Below are positions 44,168-53,112 of a stretch of DNA of 64,000 nucleotides, one piece after another. This DNA is from Pseudomonas sp. AOB-7 (GTDB lineage: Bacteria > Pseudomonadota > Gammaproteobacteria > Pseudomonadales > Pseudomonadaceae), in assembly GCF_003696305.1 (NCBI RefSeq), contig NZ_RFFK01000002.1, positions 1 to 64,000 of the forward strand, written 5' to 3'. The notes under the pieces are model-generated. The model was given only the letters and a program-made list of their open reading frames with translations, searched no databases and was not told the DNA's origin. The position numbers and the translations under genes are program-made. Position 1 is the first letter of the stretch. Each line of letters opens with the position of its first letter.

Positions 44168-44743
44168 ATGAAAACCGCACAAGAAATGAAGCCCAACAGC
44201 GTGGCCCTGATCGACGGCCAGCCGTGGCTGATCCAGAAGGCCGAGTTCACCAAGTCCGGCCGTAACAGCGCCATCGTCAAGATGAAGCTGAAGAACCTGC
44301 TCAACGGCTCCAAGACCGAGACCGTGTACAAGGCCGACGACAAGATGGAGCCGGTGATCCTCGAGCGCAAGGAAGTGACCCTGTCCTACATCAGCGGTGA
44401 GGACTACGTGTTCATGGATCCGGAGTACAACTCCTACGAATTGCGCGCCGAAGACCTGGAAAGCGTCCTGCCGTTCATCGAAGAAGGTATGACCGACGTC
44501 TGCGAAGCCGTGTTCTTCGAAGGCAAGGTGATCTCCGTCGACCTGCCGACCACCATCGTGCGTCAGGTGGTGTACACCGAGAACGCCGCCCGTGGCGACA
44601 CCTCCGGCAAGGTGATGAAGCCGGCCAAGCTGCGCAACGGCACCGAGATCAAGGTCGCCGAGTTCGTCGGCATCGACGACTGGATCGAGATCGACACCCG
44701 TGACGGTTCCTACAAGGGCCGCACCCAGGCGCCGCAAGCCTAA
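44168..44743 (+). CDS. efp: Elongation factor P (arginine-32 type)
   Basis: A 191-residue EF-P that relieves ribosome stalling at polyproline sequences. The loop tip in [13 protein letters not shown] carries R32 where other bacteria have a lysine, as expected for the rhamnosylated type modified by EarP. The KOW-like N-domain and two OB domains fit the standard length. Adjacent earP confirms the pathway; the dTDP-rhamnose genes are outside the window. Strong terminator follows. Confidence 0.98.
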   Translation: MKTAQEMKPNSVALIDGQPWLIQKAEFTKSGRNSAIVKMKLKNLLNGSKTETVYKADDKMEPVILERKEVTLSYISGEDYVFMDPEYNSYELRAEDLESVLPFIEEGMTDVCEAVFFEGKVISVDLPTTIVRQVVYTENAARGDTSGKVMKPAKLRNGTEIKVAEFVGIDDWIEIDTRDGSYKGRTQAPQA

Positions 44744-44759
44744 GCCTGCGCGTCAGACA

Positions 44760-44786
44760 AAACCCGGCCTTGCGCCGGGTTTTTTG
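44760..44786 (+). terminator. Terminator of efp
   Basis: ACCCGGC (44762-44768) pairs with GCCGGGT (44774-44780) around CTTGC, flanked by AAAA and TTTTTT. Confidence 0.92.
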
Positions 44787-44840
44787 TGCCCGGGATTCGG
44801 GCTCTGCCGCCGGCAAGGCTCCTCCCACGTATTCCCCGTG

Positions 44841-45803
44841 CTATTGCTGCGGCGTCGCCAGGCCGGCCTGCAGGGCCTGGTCCCAGGGCGGCGGGAAGCC
44901 GAAGCGCTGCTTGAGAAAGCTCAGCAGCAGGCGCGTGCGCGGGCTGGCTTCGCGTTCCAGGCGCAGGGCGTAGATGCTCACCGGCTCTGCCGGCGGCAGG
45001 CCGGTCTCGCAGAACAGCGGCAGCAGTTCGCCGCGCTGCAGGTGCTCGCTGCTCAGCCAGGTCGGCAGGTGGGCGATGCCCAGGCCGGCGAGGGCGCTGA
45101 ACAGCAGGGTTTCGGCGTTGTTGGTGGTCAGGCGCAGGCGCTTGGGCTTGCACAGCTGCAGCTTGCCGTCCGCCTCGAAGCGCCAGGCGTAGGGCGGCGC
45201 CAGGCTGTCCCAGTCGAGGCCGTCGTGCTGCTCCAGCTCCAGCGGGCTGCGCGGAATGCCGCGGCGGCGCAGGTAGTCCGGGCTGGCGCAGAGGATGCGG
45301 GTCATCGAGGCCAGCGGCGTGGCGACCAGGCGACTGTCCGGCAGCGGGCCGATGCGCACGACTATGTCCACTTCGCCGAGGTGTTCGCCGTGCAGGTCGG
45401 TGAAGCTGTCGATCAGGCGCAGCTGCACGTCCAGCCCGGGGTTGGCGCCGAGAAACTCGGCGATGGCCGGGGCCAGGTGGCGGCGGCCGAAGGGCGAGGG
45501 CGCGTCGATGCGGATCAGCCCCTCCGGCGCGCTGCTCAGCGACACCGCCTCGGCGCGCGCCAGGTGCAGTTCGGCGAGGATGCGCCGGGCGCGTTCGGCG
45601 AAGGCCAGGCCGGCCGGAGTGACGCGTACCGCGTGGGTGCTGCGGCTGAACAGGCTGCTGCCGAGGCCGCGCTCCAGGGCGTCGATGCGCCGCGCCACCG
45701 CCGAGGGCGTCAGCGGGTGGCGGCGCGCGGCGGCGGAGAAGCTGCCGGCCTCCAGCACGTCGAGAAAGAGTTGCAGCTGGTCGGTCAGGGCATCGGGGTT
45801 CAT
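44841..45803 (-). CDS. LysR-family transcriptional regulator
   Basis: A 320-residue LysR protein. The N-terminal winged helix contains LQLFLDVLEAGSFSAAARRH and PSAVARRIDALERGLGSSLF, in which the usual S-QPA-S is varied. The effector domain spans about 90-300 (GLIRIDAPSPFGRRHLAPAI). The start at ATG 45803 aligns with the family; an upstream in-frame TTG/ATG adds 11 residues. Divergent from a TauE/SafE transporter gene 100 bases away, which it probably controls. Effector unknown. Confidence 0.92.
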   Translation of the reverse strand: MNPDALTDQLQLFLDVLEAGSFSAAARRHPLTPSAVARRIDALERGLGSSLFSRSTHAVRVTPAGLAFAERARRILAELHLARAEAVSLSSAPEGLIRIDAPSPFGRRHLAPAIAEFLGANPGLDVQLRLIDSFTDLHGEHLGEVDIVVRIGPLPDSRLVATPLASMTRILCASPDYLRRRGIPRSPLELEQHDGLDWDSLAPPYAWRFEADGKLQLCKPKRLRLTTNNAETLLFSALAGLGIAHLPTWLSSEHLQRGELLPLFCETGLPPAEPVSIYALRLEREASPRTRLLLSFLKQRFGFPPPWDQALQAGLATPQQ

Positions 45804-45903
45804 GGCGACTCTGTTGTGCGTGATAAGCGCAGCCATTGTGCGCGGCTATGCGTTTCCGCGCCAGCCGCCCCTGATTAGCATGCGCCCATTGCCTGGAGGT
45901 GCC

Positions 45904-46656
45904 ATGAATCTGCTCGATCTATCGCTGAATCTGTTGCTGGGCCTGAGTCTGGGCACCCTGGGCGGGCTGTTCGGCATCGGCGGCGGGCTGATCGCCATTC
46001 CGGTGCTCGGCGTGCTGTTCGGCCTGGATCAGCAACTGGCCCAGGGCACAGCCCTGGTGATGGTGGTGCCCAACGTGATGCTGGCGCTGTGGCGCTACCA
46101 CCAGCGCAACCGCATCGATCCGCGCCACGCACTGCTGCTCGGCGGCTCCAGCCTGCTCTGCGCCTGGCTGGCTTCGCTCTACGCGGTGGGGCTGGAGGCG
46201 CGCACCATGCGCTGGGCCTTCGTCGGCTTCCTGCTGGCCCTGGCCGGCTACAACCTGCTGCGCATGTCGATGCGCCAGGCGCCGGCCAGCGCCGAGCTGC
46301 GTCATCCCTGGGGCTGGTTCGGCGCGCTGGGCGGAGTCTCCGGCGCCATGGGCGGGCTGTTCGGCGTCGGTGGTGCGGTGGTGGCCACGCCGGTGCTGAC
46401 CAGCCTGTTCGGCACCAGCCAGGTGGTGGCCCAGGGGCTATCGCTGTCGCTGGCGCTGCCCAGCACCGGGGTGACCCTGCTGACCTACGCGCTGCACCAG
46501 CACGTCAACTGGTGGATGGGCGTGCCCCTGGCGGTGGGCGGGCTGCTCAGCATCAGCTGGGGCGTGCGCATGGCCCACGCGTTGCCGGAGCGCCTGTTGC
46601 GCAGCCTGTTCTGCGGTTTTCTGCTGGTCTGTGCGGCGCTGCTGGCCCTGGAGTAG
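45904..46656 (+). CDS. TauE/SafE (TSUP) family membrane permease
   Basis: A 250-residue inner-membrane protein with about eight helices arranged as two repeats, each opening with a GG-x-GG motif: GLFGIGGGLIAIPVLGVLFG and GLFGVGGAVVATPVLTSLFG. These are the hallmark of the TSUP family, which moves sulfite, sulfonates or related organic anions. Start ATG at 45904 with GGAGGTGCC upstream. Divergent from a LysR gene, suggesting regulated transport of an inducer-linked anion. Confidence 0.93.
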   Translation: MNLLDLSLNLLLGLSLGTLGGLFGIGGGLIAIPVLGVLFGLDQQLAQGTALVMVVPNVMLALWRYHQRNRIDPRHALLLGGSSLLCAWLASLYAVGLEARTMRWAFVGFLLALAGYNLLRMSMRQAPASAELRHPWGWFGALGGVSGAMGGLFGVGGAVVATPVLTSLFGTSQVVAQGLSLSLALPSTGVTLLTYALHQHVNWWMGVPLAVGGLLSISWGVRMAHALPERLLRSLFCGFLLVCAALLALE

Positions 46657-46686
46657 CAGCGGCGGGCGCTGCTGGATTGCCTCCGG

Positions 46687-47541
46687 CTACAGGCGAAAGC
46701 CCTCGACTATATGCTCGGCCAGGCACTCGGTGACCGGCGACTGGCTGGCCTCGTTGCGCAGCAGCACGATGCTCGCCGAGGGCATGGCCGGCAGCCCCTC
46801 GGCCTCGCCGATGATGCGCATGTCCGGGGTGATCAGGCTCTGCAGCTGCGCGGTGATCGCCAAGCCGGCGCTGACCACCGCCATGATCGCCGACAGGCTG
46901 GGGCTGGTGTAGGCGATGCGGTACTCGCGCTCCATGGCGTCCAGCGCATTGCACGCCCAGGAGCGGCAGAAGCATTGCGAGTTGAACATCGCCAGCGGCA
47001 GCGGCTCCTGTTCGTGCGGGCTGAAGCCCTGGGCCTCGGCCCAGACGATGCGCTCCTGGCGCAGCAACTGGCCGATTTCCTTGCCCGGTTCGCGAGTGAC
47101 GATGGTCAGGTCCAGATCCTGGCGCTGCAGCAGCTGGAACGAGGGTTCGCAGTGCAGCTCGACCTGCACCATGGGGTAGGCCTGGGCGAAGCGCGAGAGG
47201 ATGCCGGGCATGAAGCGCATCACGTAGTCGTCCGGCGTGCCGATGCGCACGGTGCCGACCATGTGCGGCTCGCGCAGGGTGGTCAGCAGCTCGCCGTGCA
47301 GCTTGAGGATGCGTCGGGCGTAACCGAGCAGCAGCTGGCCCTCGGCGGTCAGGCTGACCTGGCGGCCGTCGCGCTGGAACAGCGGGCGCTGCATCACGTC
47401 TTCCTCGAGGCGCTTCATCTGCATGCTCACCGCCGATTGGGTGCGGTTGACCGCCTCGGCGGCGCGGGTGAAGCCGCCCTGGTCGACGATGGCGACGAAG
47501 GTACGCAGCAGTTCGCTGTCGATGCTTGGGTACAGGGCCAT
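46687..47541 (-). CDS. LysR-family transcriptional regulator
   Basis: A 284-residue LysR protein with a canonical winged helix: IDSELLRTFVAIVDQGGFTR and AVNRTQSAVSMQMKRLEEDV. The effector domain starts VGTVRIGTPDDYVMRFMPGI, and FNSQCFCRSWACNAL carries three cysteines, unusual and possibly redox sensing. It is divergent from the DUF1127 gene at 47639 with 97 bases between, so it may control that gene. Effector unknown. Confidence 0.92.
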   Translation of the reverse strand: MALYPSIDSELLRTFVAIVDQGGFTRAAEAVNRTQSAVSMQMKRLEEDVMQRPLFQRDGRQVSLTAEGQLLLGYARRILKLHGELLTTLREPHMVGTVRIGTPDDYVMRFMPGILSRFAQAYPMVQVELHCEPSFQLLQRQDLDLTIVTREPGKEIGQLLRQERIVWAEAQGFSPHEQEPLPLAMFNSQCFCRSWACNALDAMEREYRIAYTSPSLSAIMAVVSAGLAITAQLQSLITPDMRIIGEAEGLPAMPSASIVLLRNEASQSPVTECLAEHIVEGFRL

Positions 47542-47638
47542 CCATCAATCTCCCAGATGCAGTGCATAAGAAACATTCGTTGGATTGATCTTAAGCCCGG
47601 CGCGAGACTGGCGCCAACCCCACAGGGAGGGCAAAGAG

Positions 47639-47872
47639 ATGAAAGGTCAAAAAGGTTATGCCGTCGCTCAGCCGCTGCACTTCGCCGCTCCGCGCCTGGG
47701 CGCCCGCTTGCTGTCGATGGCGCGTCAGTTGCGCCGCTGGTGGCAGCTGGCCGAGCAGCGCCGCCGTCTGGGCATGCTCGACGATGCCGCGCTCAAGGAC
47801 ATCGGCCTGAGCCGCGCCGATGCGCTGCAGGAGAGCGAGCGGCCGTTCTGGGACGATCCGCTCAAGCGCTGA
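47639..47872 (+). CDS. DUF1127 (YjiS-like) small basic protein
   Basis: A 77-residue protein. The C-terminal half is the DUF1127 domain: RRWWQLAEQRRRLGMLDDAALKDIGLSRADAL, rich in Arg and Trp, a pattern shared with small RNA-turnover-related or stress proteins in proteobacteria. The N-terminal 30 residues are variable. AGGGAGGGCAAAG precedes the ATG at 47639. Divergent from a LysR gene. The TGA stop at 47870-47872 is directly followed by a MITE-like element. Confidence 0.88.
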   Translation: MKGQKGYAVAQPLHFAAPRLGARLLSMARQLRRWWQLAEQRRRLGMLDDAALKDIGLSRADALQESERPFWDDPLKR

Positions 47873-48012
47873 GAGCCTGTTCAAAGGCTCGCGAGCTAGA
47901 GCAATGCAAGGCAAAAACAGGCGAGGGCGCGGAGTTTACGAGCTGTAAATGAGCAGCCCGAGCCTGTTTTTAACGCAGCAGTGCCGACGCACAGCAGACT
48001 TTGAAGCGGTTC
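47873..48012. mobile_element. MITE-like element with terminal inverted repeats
   Basis: The 140-base stretch begins GAGCCTGTTCAAAG and ends with the inverse CTTTGAAGCGGTTC, 11 of 14 bases matching. Internal parts (GAGCTAGAGCAATGCAAGGC and an AAAACAGGC/GCCTGTTTTT pair) resemble a small non-coding repeat family found in several Pseudomonas. No gene inside. It abuts the upstream stop codon exactly. The remaining 83 bases before the next gene hold only its ribosome site. Confidence 0.6.
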
Positions 48013-48095
48013 TGAGGCCGTGGCGCTGTGGGGCTCGCCGGCTCGGCAGCGCAGCCCAATAACCGCATCATGTAATGGATAGACAAGGAGTGCCC

Positions 48096-48578
48096 ATGCC
48101 CGGTTACCACCTGGCCCAGCTGAACATCGCCAACCTGGCGGCGCCGCTGGATTCGCCGCCGCTGGCCGATTTCGTCGCCAATCTGCAGCGCATCAACGCC
48201 CTGGCCGAGGCCTCGCCGGGCTTCGTCTGGCGCCTCGCGGACGAGGGGGGCGACGCCACCGCGTTGAGCCCGTTCGGTGAGGACGTGCTGGTCAATCTGT
48301 CGCTCTGGCGCGACGTCGAGAGCCTGAGCGACTACGTCTACAAATCGGCCCACACCGAGATGCTCAAGCGCCGCCGCGAATGGTTCGAGCCGGTGGCGCA
48401 GGCGCATCTGGTGCTCTGGTGGGTGGCGGCCGGACAGCGGCCGAGCCTCGAGGAGGCGGCCGAACGTCTGCAGCGCCTGCGCCGCGAGGGGCCGACGCCT
48501 GCGGCCTTCAGCTTTCGCCAGCGCTTCCTGGCGCCCGACGCGCAGCCGTCGTTGCCACTGGAGCTGGCGCGCGACTAG
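48096..48578 (+). CDS. DUF3291 family protein (EthD-like barrel)
   Basis: A 160-residue protein. The N-terminal half HLAQLNIANLAAPLDSPPLA is followed by FVANLQRINALAEASPGFVWRL and DVLVNLSLWRDVESLSDYVYKSAHTEML, the DUF3291 pattern of a dimeric alpha/beta barrel. Related barrels serve in aromatic degradation and heme or polyketide chemistry, but function here is unknown. AAGGAG precedes ATG 48096. The ycaQ-like gene follows 32 bases later, so the two may be co-transcribed. Confidence 0.85.
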   Translation: MPGYHLAQLNIANLAAPLDSPPLADFVANLQRINALAEASPGFVWRLADEGGDATALSPFGEDVLVNLSLWRDVESLSDYVYKSAHTEMLKRRREWFEPVAQAHLVLWWVAAGQRPSLEEAAERLQRLRREGPTPAAFSFRQRFLAPDAQPSLPLELARD

Positions 48579-48610
48579 TCTGGGCGCACCGCCACTCCAG
48601 GGACGGCCCC

Positions 48611-49822
48611 ATGCCCGATTCACTTTCCCTCGCCGAAGCCCGGCGCCTGGTACTGGCTGCCCAGGGCTTCGGTCGTGCCCCGCGCGGCGCCGTCGGCCGG
48701 CATCAGTTGCTGAGCCAGGTCGAGCGCCTCGGCGTGCTGCAGCTCGATTCGGTCAACGCGCTGGTGCGCTCGCACTACCTGCCGGCCTTTTCCCGTCTCG
48801 GCCACTACGCGCCCGAGCTGCTCGACCAGTTGGCCTGGGGCAAGCCGCGTCAGCGCGCGCTGTTCGAGTACTGGGGCCACGAGGCCTCGCTGTTGCCGCT
48901 GGAGATCCATCCCCTGCTGCGCTGGCGCATGCGCCGCGCGGCGCAGGGACGCGGCATCTACCGGCAATTGGCGGAATTCGGCGCACAACGCGGCGAGGTG
49001 ATCGCCCGGGTGCTGCAGGCGGTGCGCGAGCAGGGCGCGCTGGGCGCCGGCAGCCTGTCGAGCCGCCAGCAGCGCGCCGGCCCCTGGTGGGACTGGAGCG
49101 AGGAGAAGCACGCGCTGGAATGGCTGTTCGCCGCAGGCGAAGTGACGGTGGCCGGACGCCGCGGTTTCGAGCGCCTGTACGACCTGCCCGAGCGGGTGAT
49201 TCCCGCCGCCATCCTCGCGCAGGCGGAGCCGGACGAGGCCGAGGCGCAGCGCCACCTGCTGTTGCGCTCGGCCGCGGCGCTGGGACTGGCCACGGAACAG
49301 GATCTGCGCGACTACTACCGGCTCGACGCCGCCGACTGCAAGGCGCGCCTGGCCGAGCTGGTCGAGGCCGGCGCACTGCGGCCGCTGCGCGTCGAGGGCT
49401 GGAAGGCGCCGGGCTACTGCCTCGGCGAGCCGAGCATCCCGCGCAGGATCGAGGCCAGCGCGCTGCTGTCGCCGTTCGACTCGCTGATCTGGGCCCGCGA
49501 GCGCACCGAGCGCCTGTTCGGCTTTCGTTATCGCCTGGAACTCTACACCCCGGCGCACAAGCGCGTGCACGGCTACTACGTGCTGCCGTTCCTGTACCAG
49601 GAGCGCCTGCTGGCACGTGTCGACCTGCGCAGCGAACGGGCGCAGGGTCGTCTGGCGGTGCATGCCGTGCATCTGGAGGCGGCGTGGCCGAGCGAGGACG
49701 CGCTGCCGGCGCTGGCCGGCGCGCTGCGAGCGCTGGCGCAGTGGCTGGGGCTGGACGGGGTGGCGCTGCACTGCCGCTCGCAGCCGGCGCAGCGCTTGCG
49801 CGGGGCCTTGCTCGAAACCTAG
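48611..49822 (+). CDS. YcaQ/AlkX-type DNA glycosylase (winged-helix, HTH_42)
   Basis: A 403-residue protein of the HTH_42 (winged-helix DNA-binding) family. The QLD signature appears in VERLGVLQLDSVNALVRSHY, where YcaQ from E. coli uses Gln-x-Asp to unhook nitrogen-mustard interstrand crosslinks. The following HYLPAFSRLGHY and ALFEYWGHEASLLP are conserved in the group. The C-terminal half includes APGYCLGE and SPFDSLIWARERTERLFGF. The stop codon TAG is provided by a REP repeat. The gene may be transcribed with the DUF3291 gene. Confidence 0.88.
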   Translation: MPDSLSLAEARRLVLAAQGFGRAPRGAVGRHQLLSQVERLGVLQLDSVNALVRSHYLPAFSRLGHYAPELLDQLAWGKPRQRALFEYWGHEASLLPLEIHPLLRWRMRRAAQGRGIYRQLAEFGAQRGEVIARVLQAVREQGALGAGSLSSRQQRAGPWWDWSEEKHALEWLFAAGEVTVAGRRGFERLYDLPERVIPAAILAQAEPDEAEAQRHLLLRSAAALGLATEQDLRDYYRLDAADCKARLAELVEAGALRPLRVEGWKAPGYCLGEPSIPRRIEASALLSPFDSLIWARERTERLFGFRYRLELYTPAHKRVHGYYVLPFLYQERLLARVDLRSERAQGRLAVHAVHLEAAWPSEDALPALAGALRALAQWLGLDGVALHCRSQPAQRLRGALLET

Positions 49823-49846
49823 CCCGGATTGCCGCCGGGCTAGGGC
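49820..49846. repeat. Single REP repeat overlapping the stop of the YcaQ-type gene
   Basis: TAGCCCGGATTGCCGCCGGG then CTAGGG. The initial TAG is the stop codon of the gene at 48611. A short hairpin GCCCGG/CCGGGC, lying 36 bases from the convergent DAHP synthase gene's stop. Confidence 0.75.
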
Positions 49847-49857
49847 GCTGGCGTCTC

Positions 49858-51204
49858 CTAGCGGCGCACCTGCTTCAGCGTCTCGGCGATCATAAAGGCC
49901 AGTTCCAGCGACTGGTCGGCGTTCATCCGTGGGTCGCAGTGGGTGTGATAACGGTCCGACAGGCTGTCCTCGGTGACCGGGCGGGCGCCGCCGATGCATT
50001 CGGTGACGTTCTGCCCGGTCATCTCGATATGGATGCCGCCGGCGTGGCTGCCTTCGGCCTGGTGCACGGCGAAGAACTGTTTGACCTCGGCGAGGATCTG
50101 CGCGAAGTCGCGGGTCTTGTAGCCGCTCGAGGCCTTGATGGTGTTGCCGTGCATCGGGTCGGAGCTCCACAGCACCTGGCGGCCTTCGCCCTGCACCTTG
50201 CGCAGCAGGCGCGGGAAGTGCTGCTCGACCTTGTCGGCGCCCATGCGCACGATCAGGTTGAGGCGGCCCGGGTCGTTGTCCGGGTTGAGCACGTCGATCA
50301 GGCGGATCAGCTCGTCCGGGTCCATGCTCGGGCCGACCTTGACCCCGATGGGGTTCTCGATGCCGCGCATGAACTCGACGTGGGCACCGTCCAGCTGGCG
50401 GGTGCGGTCGCCGATCCACAGCATGTGCGCCGAACAGTCGTACCAGCGCCCGGTGAGGCTGTCCTGGCGCACGAAGGCCTGCTCGTAGTTCAGCAGCAGC
50501 GCCTCGTGGGCGGTGAAGAAGCTGGCTTCGCGCAGCTGCGGCGCGCTGTCCATGCCGACCGCGCGCATGAAGGCCAGGGTCTCGTCGATGCGGTTGGCCA
50601 ACTGGTGGTACTTCTCGGAGAGGGCCGAGTTGGCGATGAAGTCCAGGTTCCACTGGTGCACCTGGTGCAGGTCGGCGAAGCCGCCCTGGGCGAAGGCGCG
50701 CAGCAGGTTGAGGCTGGCGGTAGCCTGGTGGTAGGCCTGCAGCAGGCGCTCCGGATCCGGCACGCGGCTGGCGGCGTCGAACTCGATGGCGTTGACGATA
50801 TCGCCGCGGTAGGCCGGCAGGGTGACGCCGTCGATGGTCTCGCTGCCGGACGAGCGCGGCTTGGCGAACTGGCCGGCCATGCGCCCGACTTTCACCACCG
50901 GGCAGCCGGCGGCGAAGGTCATGACGATGGCCATCTGCAGCAGCACCTTGAAGGTGTCGCGAATCTTCGCCGCGGAAAACTCGGCGAAGCTCTCGGCGCA
51001 GTCGCCGCCCTGCAGGAGGAAGGCGCGGCCCTGGGTGACCTCGGCGAACTGCCGGCGCAGCTCGCGGGCCTCACCGGCGAACACCAGCGGCGGGTAGCCG
51101 GCCAGGGTCTGCTCGACCCGGGCGAGGTGGGCGGCATCGGGGTATTCGGGTTGCTGCTGGATGGGTTTGGCTCTCCAGCTTGCGGGGCTCCAGGCGTGCG
51201 ACAT
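49858..51204 (-). CDS. Class II 3-deoxy-7-phosphoheptulonate (DAHP) synthase
   Basis: A 448-residue class II DAHP synthase that condenses phosphoenolpyruvate and erythrose 4-phosphate in the first step of the shikimate pathway. Family features are the N-terminal [30 protein letters not shown] (metal-binding Cys), [16 protein letters not shown] (PEP-binding) and [11 protein letters not shown] and [15 protein letters not shown] (metal-ligand His and Glu). Pseudomonas carry several DAHP synthases, and this one belongs to the plant-like type. No aromatic genes are adjacent. It probably serves housekeeping or specialised aromatic supply. Confidence 0.95.
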   Translation of the reverse strand: MSHAWSPASWRAKPIQQQPEYPDAAHLARVEQTLAGYPPLVFAGEARELRRQFAEVTQGRAFLLQGGDCAESFAEFSAAKIRDTFKVLLQMAIVMTFAAGCPVVKVGRMAGQFAKPRSSGSETIDGVTLPAYRGDIVNAIEFDAASRVPDPERLLQAYHQATASLNLLRAFAQGGFADLHQVHQWNLDFIANSALSEKYHQLANRIDETLAFMRAVGMDSAPQLREASFFTAHEALLLNYEQAFVRQDSLTGRWYDCSAHMLWIGDRTRQLDGAHVEFMRGIENPIGVKVGPSMDPDELIRLIDVLNPDNDPGRLNLIVRMGADKVEQHFPRLLRKVQGEGRQVLWSSDPMHGNTIKASSGYKTRDFAQILAEVKQFFAVHQAEGSHAGGIHIEMTGQNVTECIGGARPVTEDSLSDRYHTHCDPRMNADQSLELAFMIAETLKQVRR

Positions 51205-51324
51205 GCGGCGTCTCTATCGGCTAATCGGACAGACCTGCATGGTAACCGATAAGCCTGCTGGCCGTAGGGTGTGTGGGCCCGCCAGGCCGTGCGCACCGAG
51301 GGCCGGGTGCGGTGCGCGCGCAGC

Positions 51325-53112
51325 CTAGGCGGTGGTCGGCTGCAGGTCCGCCGCCGGCTGGCGGCGCGGCAGCACCTCGCGGCTCGGCAGGAAGCGCCCG
51401 TAATCCTGCGTCTTGCCCAGCTCCTCGGGGTATTCCAGGCCGCGGCGGTAGGCGATGCGGCCGTTGATCAGGGTGGCCTCCACCGCCGCATCGTTGCGCT
51501 TGACCACCCGCGTCAGGCCGAGCACTTCCATCGGCGCCTCGGCGATGGCGTCCAGCTCCTCGGTGAGCCCCTCGGGGTTGATGATCACCAGGTCGGCGCG
51601 GTCGCCGACGCGGATATAGCCGGCGTCCACGCCGATGAAGTCGGCCAGCTCGCCGCTGCAGCGGCGCACCGCCTGGCCCAGTTCCATGAAGGGCGTGCCG
51701 GCCAACTGCGCATCGCGCACATACTTGAGAAAGCGCAGCGGGAAGTTGTACTGGGCGATGGAACGCAAGTGCGCGCCGGAATCGGCGAAGCCGGGGTGGG
51801 TCCAGGGGCTGGCCAGCAGCTTGCGCATGATCGGCTCGCGATCGTTGCCGTAGCAGGTGCTCCACTTCAGCGCTTCACGGTACTGGCAGGCCAGCTCGAA
51901 GTAGGCGTCCACCGCGTCCAGGCCGCGAGCCTCGCCGAGCTGCCTGAAGTTCTGGCCGACCAGGCTGGCATCCGGGCACTCGGTCACCCAGCAGTCGGAG
52001 AAGTCGCGGTGCCACAGGCCCTTGGTCAGCACCGCCTTGACCTGCTGCTTGAACAGGGCGCGGAACGCCGGTTCCTTGACCTTGGCGTAGAGCTCGTCCG
52101 GGTCCTTGATGTTGCGCAGGATCTCGCCGGCGCCGAACTCCTCGAAGGCGTTCACGTTGAGCCCTTCCAGGCGCAGGGTGAAGGGCGCGGGCAGGGTCTG
52201 CCAGCGGAAGTGGCCGCGCAGCACGCGGTTGGCCAGCCAGCCGGAGAGGCGGGTGAAGCGGTGCAGCAGCGGCTGCGACTTGAGGTCCAGCGCCGTGAGC
52301 ATGGTGCACTTGAGCGGCTGTCTGAACCAGCCGTGGGCCTGCCAGAGGAAGGCGAACACATTGACCTTGGTCACCGCGTTCGGCGCGCCCTGCAGCACCG
52401 CGCCGCGGCGGCGCAGCACGGCGAACAGGCGCGAGAACTCCTTCCAGTTGGCGAAAGTCGAGGGCAGCGGGCTGGACCAGGCGCGCTCGCCGTCCATCTT
52501 GTCCAGGCGCGTGGTCATCACCGACAGGCCGATGCAGCCGGCGTCCAGCGCCTCCTCCAGCAACTGCTCCATGCGCTGCAGCTCGGCCTCGCTCGGCGCC
52601 ACCTTGCTGGTGGCGCGCGTGAGGCCCATTACCGCTACGCGCAGTTCGGAGTGGCCGAGAAAGGAGCTGACGTTCGGGCCCAGTGCATGCTGGTCGTAGA
52701 AGGCGCGGTAGCCGGCGGCGTCGCGCCAGCTCTTCTTCTCCTGGAGGATCGGCAGCACGTATTCGCGCGGCACCGCCTCGACGCGGGTGAACAGGTCCGA
52801 GCAGTCCTCGGCGTCGGCCAGCACCATGCTGATCGAGCAGGAGCCGATGGTCACGCTGGTCACGCCGTGGCGCACCGACTCCTTGAGCGCCGGCGCGGCG
52901 ATCACTTCGGCGTCGTAGTGCGAGTGGATTTCCAGAAAGCCCGGGGTGACCCACTTGCCGGCGGCGTCGATCACCTCGGCGCCGCGCTCATCCAGCGGGC
53001 TGAGGCTGAGGGTGTCGATGCGGCCGTGCTTGATGCCGATATGGCGCAGCGCGCCGGGTGCGCCGCTACCGTCGAAGTACAGGCCGTTGTTGATGACGAT
53101 GTCGAAACTCAT
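51325..53112 (-). CDS. N-acyl-D-amino-acid deacylase family amidohydrolase
   Basis: A 595-residue metal-dependent amidohydrolase of the Amidohydro_3 / D-aminoacylase group. The N-terminal small domain (SFDIVINNGLYFDGSG) precedes the metal motif FLEIHSHYDAEV, and SVTIGSCSISMV corresponds to the zinc-cysteine segment of D-aminoacylases. PGFADSGAHL is the late catalytic Asp region. It cleaves an amide of an N-acylated amino acid or related compound. It is the last gene of a five-gene operon; its ATG overlaps the TauE/SafE stop by four bases. Substrate unknown. Confidence 0.9.
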   Translation of the reverse strand: MSFDIVINNGLYFDGSGAPGALRHIGIKHGRIDTLSLSPLDERGAEVIDAAGKWVTPGFLEIHSHYDAEVIAAPALKESVRHGVTSVTIGSCSISMVLADAEDCSDLFTRVEAVPREYVLPILQEKKSWRDAAGYRAFYDQHALGPNVSSFLGHSELRVAVMGLTRATSKVAPSEAELQRMEQLLEEALDAGCIGLSVMTTRLDKMDGERAWSSPLPSTFANWKEFSRLFAVLRRRGAVLQGAPNAVTKVNVFAFLWQAHGWFRQPLKCTMLTALDLKSQPLLHRFTRLSGWLANRVLRGHFRWQTLPAPFTLRLEGLNVNAFEEFGAGEILRNIKDPDELYAKVKEPAFRALFKQQVKAVLTKGLWHRDFSDCWVTECPDASLVGQNFRQLGEARGLDAVDAYFELACQYREALKWSTCYGNDREPIMRKLLASPWTHPGFADSGAHLRSIAQYNFPLRFLKYVRDAQLAGTPFMELGQAVRRCSGELADFIGVDAGYIRVGDRADLVIINPEGLTEELDAIAEAPMEVLGLTRVVKRNDAAVEATLINGRIAYRRGLEYPEELGKTQDYGRFLPSREVLPRRQPAADLQPTTA

